From the NCBI GenBank assembly GCA_015075555.1, contig JABTUD010000001.1, forward strand, positions 744,001-808,000: 64,000 bases of DNA. Direction: 5' to 3'. The first letter of the stretch is position 1. Every line of letters begins with the position of its first letter. This document shows positions 51,762-61,656 of the stretch, piece by piece. The notes below the pieces were generated by a model. It worked only from the letters and a program-made list of their open reading frames with translations. It had not been told where the DNA came from and did not search any database. The stretch comes from Thermoflexaceae bacterium (GTDB lineage: Bacteria; Chloroflexota; Dehalococcoidia; Tepidiformales; Tepidiformaceae). The position numbers and the translations under genes are program-made.

Positions 51762-54700
51762 ACACGCACGACAAGCTCATCGAACTCACGCACGCCGAGG
51801 AGCCCGCGCGCCAGCTTCTAGAGCGGCTCGGCTGGACGTACGTGCCGCGGGAGGTTCTGGCCGTCGAGCGCGCTCACGAGCGCGAGGTGCTGTTGAAGGC
51901 CCGGCTGGCGCGTGCGCTGCTCCGCCTCAACGAATGGCTAACCGCGGAGCAGGCCCAGCGCGTCATCTTCGAGCTCGAGCACATCAACGCCACTGGGATG
52001 GCCCGCAACCAGGCAGTCCACGAGTACCTCACCTACGGCATGCCGCTCGATGTTGATGCCTCTGGTGGTCGGCAGACGCGCATCGTCCGCTTCTTTGACT
52101 TCGATCACCCCGAGGGCGGCAAGAACGAGTTCGTCGTCACCACGCAGTTCCGCGTCCGCCGCGGCAACGAGCGTGGCGACCAGGAGGACGACGAGCGTGT
52201 GGTGAAGCCCGACCTCGCACTCTTCGTGAACGGAATCCCGCTGGTCGTCATGGAGGCGAAGTCACCGTCGCTGCTGGACGTCTGGAAGTCAAAGGCTGTG
52301 CGCCAACTACGGCGCTACCAAGAGGCCGGGCCTGAGTGGCACGGCACGGGAGCGCCCGAACTGTTCCACTACAACCTCCTCTGCGTCGCCCACTGCGGCG
52401 CTGGCGCGGCTTACGGTGCCCTGGGCGCACCCGAGAACGCATACTTCGAGTGGAAGTCGGTGCTGCCGTATTCGGACGACGAGGTTCGGCGCCGGTTCGG
52501 CGTCGAGCCGGAAGGACAGGCACCGCTCATCGTCGGCCTGCTTTCGCCGGCGACACTACTCGACATCCTGCGCGATTTCGTCGTGTACGAGCCCGAGCGG
52601 GGCCGGGTCGTTAAGAAACTCCCGAGATATCAGCAGTACCGCGCCGTAAAGGCGGCGGTCGAGCGGATGCTGAGCGGCCGGAAACCGGACGAGCGGGGCG
52701 GCGTGGTCTGGCACACCCAGGGGTCCGGGAAGTCTCTGACCATGCTGTGGCTGGCCACCAAACTGCGTCGTGACCCGCGGCTCCGCAATCCAACCATCGT
52801 CGTCGTGACCGACCGGACCCAGCTGGACCAGCAGATTACGAGGACGTTCGAACGATGCGGCTTCCCAGCCCCGGAGCACGCGCCAACCACGCGAGAGCTT
52901 CGCCGGCTGCTGACGACGGGTGCAGGGCGAACGGTCATGACCACAATCCAGAAGTTCGAGGAAGCCTTGACGCCTCCGGAGGGGGAACTCGACGTGCTGA
53001 ACGCCTCCGAGGACCTGGTGGTGATGGTCGATGAAGCTCATCGCACGCAGTACGGCATCCTGGGCGCGCGGCTTGAACGGGCGCTACCGAACGCCGCGCT
53101 GATCGGGTTCACGGGCACGCCGATCGACAAGGGCTTCAAGCGAAGCACGATGCGACGGTTCGGAGCACTGATCGATGCCTACACGATCCCGCAGTCAGTG
53201 GCCGACGGCGCGACGGTGCCGATCTACTACGAGGCTCGTTTACCCGAGCTGGCGATCGAGGGGCCGGAGACGCTCGACAAGCTCTTCGATGCCCTCTTTG
53301 GCCATGAGCCCGATGACGTGCAGATCCAGATCCGCCGCCGCTTCGCGAACAAAGAAACCGTAGCCGAGGCCGAACGCCGCATCGAGATGATTGCGCTCGA
53401 CATCGCCGAGCACTTCCGCACGCGGATCAAGCCCAATGGCTTCAAGGCGCAGCTAGTCGCGCCCAGTCGCGCCGCGGCCGTGCGGTATGCCGAACACCTT
53501 CGCGACTTCGGCCTAAGCGCGTATCCCATCATCACCACGACTCCTAACGACGGCCCGGAGTTCAAAGAAGCGCGGGAGCTGAACCAGGAGCAGGTGGTCA
53601 ATGCGTATGTCGACCCCGGTGGCGAGCCGGAGATCCTGGTCGTGGTCGACATGTTGCTCACCGGGTTCGACGCTCCCGTTGAACAAGTGCTTTATCTGGA
53701 CCGGTCGCTCAAAGAACACGGGTTGCTCCAGGCAATCGCGCGTGTGAACCGGCGATTCTCACGGGAGAAGGACGGCGTTCCAACGGAGAAGGCCTACGGC
53801 CTCGTGGTCGACTACCACGGTGTTTCGAACCACCTCGAAGAGGCGCTATCAGCCTTCGAACAGGATGACGTGAACGAGGCGATGCGCGAGCTGGAAGAGG
53901 ATCCGGCAGCGGTGATCGATGCAGCCGCGGTGCAGGCCGAGTCACACTTCAAGGGCCGCGATCTACGCAACCTCTGGGACTGCGTCGCCGTTTTCGCACC
54001 GGACGCCACGACCGAGGGGCCGTTCAAGGTTGACCGCTTCGAGCGGTTCAACGCCGACTATCGGCAGCTCTCATGGATAATGGACCGCTTCCTCCCCGAT
54101 GCCCGTGCGCTGCCGTATGTGGACAGGCTCAAGGGGCTGACGGAGATTCGTGCCTACGTACGGGCGCAGTACCTGCGCGAAGACGCAGATGTCAATTGGA
54201 CCGAGGTCGGTGCCAAGGTGAAGAAGCTTCTCGACCAGCGGATTGACGCACACGTCCGCGAGTTGATGAAACCTGTCTCAGTTCTTGATAAGGACTTCGA
54301 CGAGAAGATCGCGTCGCTTCCGCACGATGAAGCGCGGGCGTCGGTCATGGAGCACGCTATCCGCGCCCAGATTACGGAGCGCCTGGCCGACAACCCTGCT
54401 TTCTATGAAAAGCTATCGGAACGGTTGCGACGCATCATCGAGGAGCTTCGCCGGGGGCTCCTCAGTGCCGCCGAAGCCTGCCGACGCATGGCCGAGCTGC
54501 GGAATGAAGTCGAGAGCGAAGCTGAAGTCGCCTCACAGCATGGTCTCTCGCCGGTATCGTTCGCCATCTACGAGCTGCTTGAGCCGCGGGACCATGCGAG
54601 CGCCGACACGGGCGTTTTGAGGGAGGAACGCGCACCGTATCGAGCGCACTTTGACGACCACCTGACGGAGGTCGCGCGCCAGGTTGAATCTGCGGTCAGC

Positions 54701-54862
54701 CGCCACATGGTCGTGGACTGGCAATGGAACCTCGAGGTGCAACGCGAGATGCGGCGGGACGTTAAGCGCGAGCTGCGAGCGGCAGGAGACTTCACGGAGG
54801 AGCGCCTGGACGCCCTTGCCAGCCAGATCGTGGATCTGGCCCGCCGGAGGAGCGCTCGATGA
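51758..54862 (+). CDS. hsdR: Type I restriction endonuclease HsdR
   Basis: 1034 residues from GTG 51758. The nuclease motif is near residue 150-165 (KPDLALFVNGIPLVVMEAK, PD-(D/E)XK). Walker A is HTQGSGKS near 322 and the DEAH box VMVDEAHR near 423; later SF2 motifs include GFTGTP and LLTGFDAP. The C-terminal helical region binds the methyltransferase complex. With hsdM split, the complex probably cannot form, so this nuclease would be idle. Confidence 0.93.
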   Translation: MNTHDKLIELTHAEEPARQLLERLGWTYVPREVLAVERAHEREVLLKARLARALLRLNEWLTAEQAQRVIFELEHINATGMARNQAVHEYLTYGMPLDVDASGGRQTRIVRFFDFDHPEGGKNEFVVTTQFRVRRGNERGDQEDDERVVKPDLALFVNGIPLVVMEAKSPSLLDVWKSKAVRQLRRYQEAGPEWHGTGAPELFHYNLLCVAHCGAGAAYGALGAPENAYFEWKSVLPYSDDEVRRRFGVEPEGQAPLIVGLLSPATLLDILRDFVVYEPERGRVVKKLPRYQQYRAVKAAVERMLSGRKPDERGGVVWHTQGSGKSLTMLWLATKLRRDPRLRNPTIVVVTDRTQLDQQITRTFERCGFPAPEHAPTTRELRRLLTTGAGRTVMTTIQKFEEALTPPEGELDVLNASEDLVVMVDEAHRTQYGILGARLERALPNAALIGFTGTPIDKGFKRSTMRRFGALIDAYTIPQSVADGATVPIYYEARLPELAIEGPETLDKLFDALFGHEPDDVQIQIRRRFANKETVAEAERRIEMIALDIAEHFRTRIKPNGFKAQLVAPSRAAAVRYAEHLRDFGLSAYPIITTTPNDGPEFKEARELNQEQVVNAYVDPGGEPEILVVVDMLLTGFDAPVEQVLYLDRSLKEHGLLQAIARVNRRFSREKDGVPTEKAYGLVVDYHGVSNHLEEALSAFEQDDVNEAMRELEEDPAAVIDAAAVQAESHFKGRDLRNLWDCVAVFAPDATTEGPFKVDRFERFNADYRQLSWIMDRFLPDARALPYVDRLKGLTEIRAYVRAQYLREDADVNWTEVGAKVKKLLDQRIDAHVRELMKPVSVLDKDFDEKIASLPHDEARASVMEHAIRAQITERLADNPAFYEKLSERLRRIIEELRRGLLSAAEACRRMAELRNEVESEAEVASQHGLSPVSFAIYELLEPRDHASADTGVLREERAPYRAHFDDHLTEVARQVESAVSRHMVVDWQWNLEVQREMRRDVKRELRAAGDFTEERLDALASQIVDLARRRSAR

Positions 54863-55587
54863 CCGAGCTACGGCAGCTCCGGTTCGGGGATGCCTCGGTC
54901 GCCTACGTCGTCCATCGCAGCTCGCGGCGGCGGAAGACCGTACAGATCCGGGTCGGCGGTGGCGGTATCGAGGTGCTGGCCCCCGCCTCGGCTTCGGACA
55001 AGGAGGTCGAGGAGATCGTGCGGAAGCGCGCGAGCTGGATTCTCAGGCGGATGGGCAACGACGAACCGATCCACCCGCAGAAGCGATTCATCAGCGGCGA
55101 AACGTTGCCATACCTTGGCCGCAATGTCCGGCTGGTCGTTCGAATCACCGAGGCCCGGGAGGTCGAGGTCTGCTTCGATCACTGGCGTTTGCTCGTCTCG
55201 GTACCCTGCAGATTGTCCGGAGATGAACAGGCGACTCTTGTCAGGTCGGCGCTCGTGCAATGGTTCCGGGCGCAGGCTGAGAGGCGCGTTCCGAAGCGCG
55301 TCGACTATTGGCAGGCTCCCTTCTCTCTGCAAGAGCAGCCACGAGTGCTTATCCGCGATCAACGGCAGCGCTGGGGAAGTTGCGCGCCCGACGGCACCCT
55401 TCGCTTCAATTGGAGAGTCGTGATGCTCGCACCGGACGTCCTGGACTACGTCGTGGTCCACGAGTTGGTGCATCTGCAGCAGAAAGGGCACTCCAAGGAA
55501 TTCTGGAACCGGGTCGCGACGGCGCTCCCAGATTACGCTCCGAGGCGACGTAGGCTGCGAGAGGCCGGGATGCGCCTGCCAATATGA
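54859..55587 (+). CDS. YgjP/WLM-type M48-like metallopeptidase linked to type I restriction
   Basis: 242 residues overlapping hsdR by four bases. The zinc motif is VVHELVHLQQKGHSKEFW (HExxH plus a downstream His), and RWGSCAPDGTLRFNWRVV is typical of the YgjP-like family often encoded at the end of type I restriction operons. Its role there is not settled. It ends 16 bases from the convergent pilin gene of the transfer operon. Confidence 0.88.
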   Translation: MTELRQLRFGDASVAYVVHRSSRRRKTVQIRVGGGGIEVLAPASASDKEVEEIVRKRASWILRRMGNDEPIHPQKRFISGETLPYLGRNVRLVVRITEAREVEVCFDHWRLLVSVPCRLSGDEQATLVRSALVQWFRAQAERRVPKRVDYWQAPFSLQEQPRVLIRDQRQRWGSCAPDGTLRFNWRVVMLAPDVLDYVVVHELVHLQQKGHSKEFWNRVATALPDYAPRRRRLREAGMRLPI

Positions 55588-55603
55588 CGCCGCCGGCCCC
55601 CTC

Positions 55604-55837
55604 TTAGGCCCCAATCGAATCCTGGATCATCCCCGCGATCACCCTCGCCATGAGCACGATCGCGAAACCGATCAAGGCATTCACGATGGCGGACTTGCCG
55701 CGTTCCATCTGGTGGGGGCTGCCGGCGGCGGACATGTAGAGGAAGGCGCCCCACATGACGAAGAACGCGGCCACGGCGGCGCCGACGCCCATGCCGATGT
55801 TGAGCAGGTTCTCAAAGAGAGTGTTGATCTGTTCCAT
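55604..55837 (-). CDS. VirB2/TrbC-like conjugal pilin or small membrane protein
   Basis: 77 residues from ATG 55837 (GTG 55840 also possible; AGGAGA precedes). Two hydrophobic helices (VGAAVAAFFVMWGAFLYMSAA; IVNALIGFAIVLMARVIAGMI) with a short charged turn are typical of VirB2/TrbC-like subunits, here without a long signal peptide. Last gene of the four-gene transfer operon. Confidence 0.75.
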   Translation of the reverse strand: MEQINTLFENLLNIGMGVGAAVAAFFVMWGAFLYMSAAGSPHQMERGKSAIVNALIGFAIVLMARVIAGMIQDSIGA

Positions 55838-55849
55838 CACGTCGGTCTC

Positions 55850-56368
55850 CTATCCGCCGGTGCTTTGAAGGGGTTCTTCCGACCGCAGCCGGAACTCGGC
55901 TACCAGCCAGCGGCCTTGGACCCGGACAAGCCGGCACGTGACGTGCTGCCGGAGCCGCTGCTCGCGAAGCTGTCCGGTCGCCGGGTCAACGGCGCGGCGG
56001 GTCTGCTCGGTGGTTGCCGAGACGGTGGCCTCGGTGTCTGAGTAGGCGGTGACGTGGATAGAGACGGCGCCAGTCGCCATCGTTTGTTGCTGGCCGAGTG
56101 CCGTCGGGTCGACCTGCGAGGCGGCGAGCGCCGCTTGGACGTCGCCGGTGCTGAGGCTCAGCAAGCGCTCGCGGTAGGCGTCCGGCTCGCGGAAGTCGAA
56201 AGTCCCGTACGCCTCGACGAAGAGGCGGGCCGCTTCTTCCGCTTCGGCCATGCCCTCGCCCTGGCCCCGCAGGCGGTTCGCTCCCTGCCAGCCACTCGCG
56301 ATGGCGATCACCAAGAGCGTGGCGGCGAGGCCGCCGAGGATGAGCATCACGCCGCGTCCGCCGGTCAT
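55850..56368 (-). CDS. VirB8/TcpC-like conjugal transfer protein
   Basis: 172 residues with one N-terminal span (MLILGGLAATLLVIAIASGW) and an NTF2-like extracellular domain (EEAARLFVEAYGTFDFREPDAYRERL ... RQHVTCRLVRVQGRWLVAEFRL). Monoderm VirB8/TcpC proteins have this layout and bridge membrane and pore. It overlaps the muramidase gene by four bases. Confidence 0.72.
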   Translation of the reverse strand: MTGGRGVMLILGGLAATLLVIAIASGWQGANRLRGQGEGMAEAEEAARLFVEAYGTFDFREPDAYRERLLSLSTGDVQAALAASQVDPTALGQQQTMATGAVSIHVTAYSDTEATVSATTEQTRRAVDPATGQLREQRLRQHVTCRLVRVQGRWLVAEFRLRSEEPLQSTGG

Positions 56369-57300
56369 ACGATTGGTCCTTTCACCGGGCGCCCTGCACT
56401 CGCGAAGTGCCTGGCCCAGTAGGGGTTGTCCAGCGAGACCTCTTTCACGAACTCACCAGGCTGGGTGGCCATGATCACGACGCCGTTCCCCGCGTAGATG
56501 CCAACGTGGGTGATGCGTTCGTGAGACGGGTAGGTGTTCTCGTAGAAGAGGAGGTCGCCCGATTGGAGGAACTCGAGCGCCACGGGCATCGTGGCGTTGA
56601 ACTGCGCCTGCGACGTGCGCGGGAGGGAGATGCCAAGCTGGGCGTAGACCCACTGGGTCAGGCCAGAGCAGTCGAACGAGTCAGGCCCGGCGGCGCCCCA
56701 GACGTAGGGCGTTCCGAGCCGGGATCGCGCGAGCGCGACCGCCTGGGCGGGGATGCCCGCCGGGTCCAGGTAGCCGTAACTGGTGGCGATGCTGAGGACG
56801 TGGTCCACGTAGGACCAGGAGTGGTTGTACGCGTAGAGGGCACTCCGGAGGTCGCCCGGCGCTCCGTTGGCGAGCAGGAGCTGGGCAGCGGCGGGCAGGC
56901 AGTCGCGGTAGTTGGACGGGTCGGCCAGGCCGTCGCCGTCACCATCGACCCCGTACTGGCCCCAGGTCGCGGGCATGAACTGGCAGTAGCCGAGGGCACC
57001 GGCCGAGCTCGGGCCCATGTTGGCGCCGAAGCCCGACTCGACCTTGGCGATCGCGGCCAGCACCTGCCAGGGAATGCCGGTTGCGGCCGCCACCTGTTGC
57101 ATCACGGCAAGGTGCTCGGGAGGGATCTCTGCGAGCGCTGCCGCGGAAGCTGGTGACTGGGCGATGCCCGGAGCGCCGCCGAGCGCGGCCATGAGGAACA
57201 GCATCGGTGCCAGCAAGGCGACGCCGACCAGGCCCGCGACCTTGAGGCCCTCGCTTCCGACGCTGCCGAAGATGTCGCCTGTGGGTGGGTGCGCGTTCAT
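56365..57300 (-). CDS. Bifunctional lytic transglycosylase/NlpC-P60 peptidase (VirB1-like)
   Basis: 311 residues from ATG 57300 (GTG 57306 is also possible). An N-terminal anchor (VAGLVGVALLAPMLFLMAAL) is followed by a lytic transglycosylase domain (LAAIAKVESGFGANMG; GYCQFMPATWGQYG; Glu in KVESG). A C-terminal NlpC/P60 domain has DSFDCSGLTQW with the catalytic Cys and HVGIYAG with the His. It opens the cell wall for the transfer channel. Confidence 0.9.
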   Translation of the reverse strand: MNAHPPTGDIFGSVGSEGLKVAGLVGVALLAPMLFLMAALGGAPGIAQSPASAAALAEIPPEHLAVMQQVAAATGIPWQVLAAIAKVESGFGANMGPSSAGALGYCQFMPATWGQYGVDGDGDGLADPSNYRDCLPAAAQLLLANGAPGDLRSALYAYNHSWSYVDHVLSIATSYGYLDPAGIPAQAVALARSRLGTPYVWGAAGPDSFDCSGLTQWVYAQLGISLPRTSQAQFNATMPVALEFLQSGDLLFYENTYPSHERITHVGIYAGNGVVIMATQPGEFVKEVSLDNPYWARHFASAGRPVKGPIV

Positions 57301-57309
57301 GACCACGGC

Positions 57310-58536
57310 CTAAGCCCTTCCCGCTGCCGGCCGAGGAGCTGCACCACCAGCACCGGCGGCGCCAGCCCCGCCAGCGGCAGCGCCGGCACGACCCGCTCCC
57401 GCCATCGCACCGAGCGCGTGCGTGGCCATCGCGAAGGTGAGGACGTTGGTGACGCCGGCCTGGCTCCGCGCCGATCGCAGGAGCGAGGGGACCTTGAGGG
57501 TGAGCCAGCAGACGGCGATGCCGAGGAGCATCGTCAGGAGGGCGTTGGAGACGCTCCCGGGCGTCAGCTCGACCATCAGGGCTGTGCCGAGCGCCAGGAC
57601 CATGACCTGGATTGCCTGCTGGAAGACGGTGATCACGAAGAGGTCGGTCCACCAGCGCGTCCACTGCTGCGTCTGCGGCAGCACCCACAGCAATGCGGCA
57701 ATTGGCCCGAGGACGATGAGCATCGCCAGCAGGGCGAGGCGCATTAGCATCTGGAAGACCAGGAGGATCGCGACGATGCCGTAGGCGACAGCGGTGAAGA
57801 TGAGCGCCAGCCCTTCCTGCGAGGGTGTCGCCTGGTCGTATCCGGGCAGGCCGACGTCGCCGACGCCCGCGGCGAGGGCGTTGTTGATGTCGATCAGCAT
57901 CCGCGCGAACTCGATCGTCAGGTTGGCGGCGAGCGCGGCGAGGATGACGCGCGGGAGGAGCTCCATCGCCTCGTGGTAGGGCGACCTGGTGTGCTCCTTG
58001 ATGATGACGTTGAAGCCGCCCCACATGACGACGACCGCGAGCGCGACATTGACGATCGCGCGGGAGAAGTCGTAGAGGCTGCGGACCGTCGGGCTGTCGT
58101 AGGTGCCTTCGGCGGGGGTGCGCGTGACGAAGTTGAGCGACGAGCCGCCCACACCCAGCGCCCAGTCGACGAACCCGCGGATCGCCTCCAGCATCGCCTG
58201 GCCAATCAGCGTGAACACGGCGTTGACGATGTCCTTCGCCCAGTTGACGGGGTTGAGGCCGCCGGGAAGCCAGTCCAGGGGGTTGGGGATCCAGTCGGTC
58301 GGGTCGGGGATCGGGAGGTCGACCAGCGTGTCAGGTGGCGGCTGGCCTTCCGGGCCGGGCTGGCCCGGTGGGACCTGCTGCTGAACGGGCGCGGTCGGAC
58401 TATTGAGGAGAGGGATGCCGGCCGACGACAGCTCGTCCAGCGTATCGTCGGCCTCCTGCGCGGTGGCGGAGGCTGCTCCAACCACCAGCCCGCCGGCCAA
58501 TCCCAGCGCTAAGGCGGCAAGGATGAGGATGCGCAT
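57310..58536 (-). CDS. TrbL/VirB6-like channel protein
   Basis: 408 residues. A signal-like N-terminus (MRILILAALALGLAGGLVVG), a Pro-rich segment, then six or more membrane spans (ALAVVVMWGGFNVII; LVFQMLMRLALLAMLIVLGPIAALLWVL; LLTMLLGIAVCWLTL) match polytopic VirB6/TrbL proteins. A Gly/Ala tail ends it. First gene of the minus-strand transfer operon; array copy A ends 45 bases before its ATG. Confidence 0.82.
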   Translation of the reverse strand: MRILILAALALGLAGGLVVGAASATAQEADDTLDELSSAGIPLLNSPTAPVQQQVPPGQPGPEGQPPPDTLVDLPIPDPTDWIPNPLDWLPGGLNPVNWAKDIVNAVFTLIGQAMLEAIRGFVDWALGVGGSSLNFVTRTPAEGTYDSPTVRSLYDFSRAIVNVALAVVVMWGGFNVIIKEHTRSPYHEAMELLPRVILAALAANLTIEFARMLIDINNALAAGVGDVGLPGYDQATPSQEGLALIFTAVAYGIVAILLVFQMLMRLALLAMLIVLGPIAALLWVLPQTQQWTRWWTDLFVITVFQQAIQVMVLALGTALMVELTPGSVSNALLTMLLGIAVCWLTLKVPSLLRSARSQAGVTNVLTFAMATHALGAMAGAGRAGAAAGGAGAAGAGGAAPRPAAGRA

Positions 58537-58580
58537 GTCTGACTCCAGCGGCCAGGAGGCCGTGATGAGTCAGCGTGCGA

Positions 58581-58657
58581 ATCGGCGTTCCCTCAGCGTT
58601 CCAGGATTCCGGGAGGGTTATTCCAATCGGGGGCTGCTTGTTCCGACTTCGCTCCCA
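58581..58657 (-). promoter_or_regulatory. Five-site TGGA array, copy A (before the TrbL operon)
   Basis: Minus-strand sites start at 58657 (TGGGAGCGAAG), 58646 (TCGGAACAAG), 58626 (TTGGAATAA), 58604 (CTGGAACGC) and 58593 (AGGGAACGCCGAT); intervals 11, 20, 22 and 11 bp. Bases are more diverged than in copies B and C, but the spacing is exact. The last site starts 57 bases before the trbL-like ATG. Confidence 0.75.
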
Positions 58658-58786
58658 CTCGGTACCAAAACGTTGCAGTTGGCCTACCCCTCGGCCCGGC
58701 CCGCTGCTCCGCCCTCGGAAGGGCTCAGAAGGCCGTCGGCAAGTGGGCGGAGGCTCTTGTGCCCGACCGCGCGTACGATGCCTACG

Positions 58787-60316
58787 ATGCCGGGAGTGCT
58801 CGAGAAGCTTGAAGCGAGAGTCGCGAACTCCACTGACCTCGTTCTGATTCGGGAGGTTCGCCGCTGTTTCGACGCGCGTGCGTATCGGGCGGCCTACGTC
58901 ATGACTTGGCTTGCGACTGCTGAATCTCTCAAGGCGAAGTTCATTGTGATGGGCAACCGCGACAGTCAGATCGGCCGTGTCTCCCGCCAGCTGGAACAGA
59001 TGGAAGCGCAGCGCAAGCCGACCGACTCGTTCGTTCTCGACAAGGCAAAGGAGTTCGGCCTGCTATCACCGGATGAACATGTCAAGCTCGACCATATGCT
59101 GACGATGCGAAATGTGTACGCGCATCCGCTCGGAGCAGCCCCCGAGCGTGTGGAGGTTCTGGCTGCCATATCCGTTGCGGTGGAGTGTGTCCTCAGCCGG
59201 CCTCCACTGCTCCGTCACGGGTACGCCACCGAGGTGGTTAGGTCGCTGTTGGAAGACCGCCACTTCCTGGACGATGTCGAATCGGCGATCGACGAGCACG
59301 CGCGCGCCGTGGCCGCGAGACTGAATCCGATCGTCGTTCCTTTCCTCTTCGAGAAGCTCACCCAAGGACTGGAGGCGCTCGCTGGTGATCCGGAATCGGC
59401 AGTCTTCTGGAGAAGGGGCGTCAGATTCGCAGGAACGTTTCTGGAGACGGCCAGTCCAGACTTCGCTTCTGATGAATGGGACCTCGCGCAGCGAAGCGAG
59501 CAGTGTCCCCGTGCATGTTCTCAAGTACTTAGTGGGGCACGGATCTGGCCTCTGCTACCCCGGTCAGCACAAGATGCCGTCCTCGGGCATCTGGTCGAGC
59601 CGCACAAGCGAGGCGGCGGCGCGCTACCGTTGCAGTCGACGGACGTTCGGCGCGCGCTGAGCTTGCGGGACGAAGACCTTCTTACAACCCGGCAACGGGC
59701 ACGACTGTCCGCTGCTCTCGCCTCCGCCCCGTACGATGTGCTGAGGAGCGCGGCCGTTAGCCTTCGGGACTATCTCGACAAGGTCATCGACGACCTCTCA
59801 TCGCATGATTGGTACACGCAGAACCCCGCCGCGAACGCCGTCGAGCACGCCGGCCATTCGGGCGTCGCGGAACTTAGTCCGGATAACCAAGTTCGCCTCG
59901 GACGTTCAATCCTGCAGGCAGCTGACGGACAATCCAACGGAGCGGCGGCGGTTCTGGCGAAGGTCGAACAGAGCGTTGAACATTATCCGAGGGACTTTGT
60001 CCTCGGCATTTTCTTGGAGTGCTTCACTAACGAGTTGGGCCAATTCCGGTTGAAGAAGCACTGCCTCTTTACGACGTTGCGGCTGGCGATTCAACATCCC
60101 CAAACGGAGGAGTTGTGGAGCCAGCTCTTGGCGTCGGTCGAGTCTTCGGAGCCGAAGTACGCATGGGGCGAAGAGTACAGTGACGCCATGAGATCCGTGG
60201 AGGAGGCCATTCGCACCGGAGGTGTTCCGGTGTCCCCAACGGACGAACTGATTGGAATGCTCCGGGACAAGGCGGCTGCTCATGCTGGGGAGCCTTGGGA
60301 CAGCTCTATCGCCTGA
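58787..60316 (+). CDS. Unknown cargo protein with HEPN-like N-terminal domain
   Basis: 509 residues from ATG 58787; TACGAT just upstream would serve as a -10 box for a near-leaderless transcript (ATG 58778 is an alternative). The N-terminal 150 residues are helical and contain MRNVYAHP, an R-x4-H motif (Arg 108, His 113) as in HEPN ribonucleases. The remainder is a long helical domain I do not recognise. It lies between two arrays, divergent from the trbL operon, and is likely a defence gene. Confidence 0.65.
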   Translation: MPGVLEKLEARVANSTDLVLIREVRRCFDARAYRAAYVMTWLATAESLKAKFIVMGNRDSQIGRVSRQLEQMEAQRKPTDSFVLDKAKEFGLLSPDEHVKLDHMLTMRNVYAHPLGAAPERVEVLAAISVAVECVLSRPPLLRHGYATEVVRSLLEDRHFLDDVESAIDEHARAVAARLNPIVVPFLFEKLTQGLEALAGDPESAVFWRRGVRFAGTFLETASPDFASDEWDLAQRSEQCPRACSQVLSGARIWPLLPRSAQDAVLGHLVEPHKRGGGALPLQSTDVRRALSLRDEDLLTTRQRARLSAALASAPYDVLRSAAVSLRDYLDKVIDDLSSHDWYTQNPAANAVEHAGHSGVAELSPDNQVRLGRSILQAADGQSNGAAAVLAKVEQSVEHYPRDFVLGIFLECFTNELGQFRLKKHCLFTTLRLAIQHPQTEELWSQLLASVESSEPKYAWGEEYSDAMRSVEEAIRTGGVPVSPTDELIGMLRDKAAAHAGEPWDSSIA

Positions 60317-60474
60317 TTGAGGGTGCGGTGGACGCTTGCGCCGCGAGCACTGGAACACGACCGTCCGGTCCGCCTCCAAACGGGGTTGCGCGGTGATGCC
60401 CTGGCCGCTGACCTTCGGCGTCAGCCCTCCTCCGTAGCCTCGGCCCCGCCAGCCCCGGTGGGCTGCTGACAGCC

Positions 60475-61656
60475 CTACGGAGCAAGGCCGAAGAGCACGT
60501 CTGGGCTATCACCTTCTACTCGGACGTACGTCTGGTCCTGAATCGCGAGGCGTGGTAGCCGAGGCGATGGCTCGGGGAAGGGGGTGGCAGCCCAGGGGTT
60601 TGGGCAATACCACAGCTTCGAAGTGCGCACGCTCCAAGGCCTCGCGTGGTGGACGACGAGCACACCGGAGAGCCGGGTGTACCGCGGCCCTCGTGGGGAA
60701 GTCCATACGCCATCCGGAGCACGGTCCCATCCGCCAGTGATTCCTTTATCAGGTCGCGGAATCGTGTATCGCGTCCTGCCAAGCAGCGATTTCAGAACAA
60801 TGTTCTCATCCGAGAAGCCGCTCAGGAGATTGACCGCTACCACGAATGGTGCCCTAAGGTCGCCGTACTTTCCAGCCTTCCGAACGACCGCAGCCCGGAT
60901 GTCGTCGACGTCCGAGAGGGTTCTCGCGTCGTAGAACCACAACCCCACGGGGCGCGTTTCTGGCTTCCCTCGTTCATCCGCGTTCTTGGGGATCGGGAAG
61001 AAGTCCACGGTCCAGCTCTGGTCCGAGAAGTGCCATCGGGGAGCAGCTTCCAAGCCGCGTCGGTCGATCGCGGCGTTGACCTGTTCCCACGAAGCGTCCT
61101 CAATCTGTTGGGCCAGGAAACGCCTGATCGCTTGGCCTGGAGGCGGAGACTTGGGGTGTTCGCGGACCTCGACCCCGATGAAGAAGTCGGGGGAGACCAG
61201 CTTGTCGAGCTGATCGTAGACCTGGTTCGCTCGCCGTTCGGCTGCGACCTCGTCCTTGGACTTAGCGGAGACCACGCACGCTTCGAGATAGAAGGAAGCA
61301 GCCCCCCGGCTCTCGGCCAGAAAGTCGGGGGCCTTTCCCTTGGTGCCGGCCGGCGGCTCGACGGTGGCAATGTGGCCGAGCGCGAGGAGCAACTCATGCA
61401 GATAGAGCTCGAAGAACGCCGAGTCGAACGCGATGTCATCGCCACGGAGTCGCGACCGCAGTTGGCTCTGGTGGTCAGGCGGATATCGCGCGAACCATTC
61501 TTCGACGAGAGCTCGTGCGTCTGTCATTTCGGCTCGGCCGGATCGGTTGAGGTAAGCGAAATCCGGCTCAGCGTGCAGCTTGCCGTCGTCGTCCGCCGGT
61601 CTGTCGAGCTCGTCGAAGACGGTCTGTCCGTTGCGATTGCCGGAGGCGTGTTTCAC
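60475..61656 (-). CDS. Unknown cargo protein, PD-(D/E)XK nuclease-like
   Basis: 393 residues from GTG 61656. FFELYLHELLLALGH, then GKAPDFLAESRGAASFYLEACVV, fits a PD-(D/E)XK fold: Glu in a helix, PD, and an E-x-A strand in place of E-x-K. The C-terminal 200 residues are unassigned. It is convergent with the HEPN-motif gene; the 158 bases between them show no terminator I can support. A defence role is inferred from context. Confidence 0.55.
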   Translation of the reverse strand: MKHASGNRNGQTVFDELDRPADDDGKLHAEPDFAYLNRSGRAEMTDARALVEEWFARYPPDHQSQLRSRLRGDDIAFDSAFFELYLHELLLALGHIATVEPPAGTKGKAPDFLAESRGAASFYLEACVVSAKSKDEVAAERRANQVYDQLDKLVSPDFFIGVEVREHPKSPPPGQAIRRFLAQQIEDASWEQVNAAIDRRGLEAAPRWHFSDQSWTVDFFPIPKNADERGKPETRPVGLWFYDARTLSDVDDIRAAVVRKAGKYGDLRAPFVVAVNLLSGFSDENIVLKSLLGRTRYTIPRPDKGITGGWDRAPDGVWTSPRGPRYTRLSGVLVVHHARPWSVRTSKLWYCPNPWAATPFPEPSPRLPRLAIQDQTYVRVEGDSPDVLFGLAP

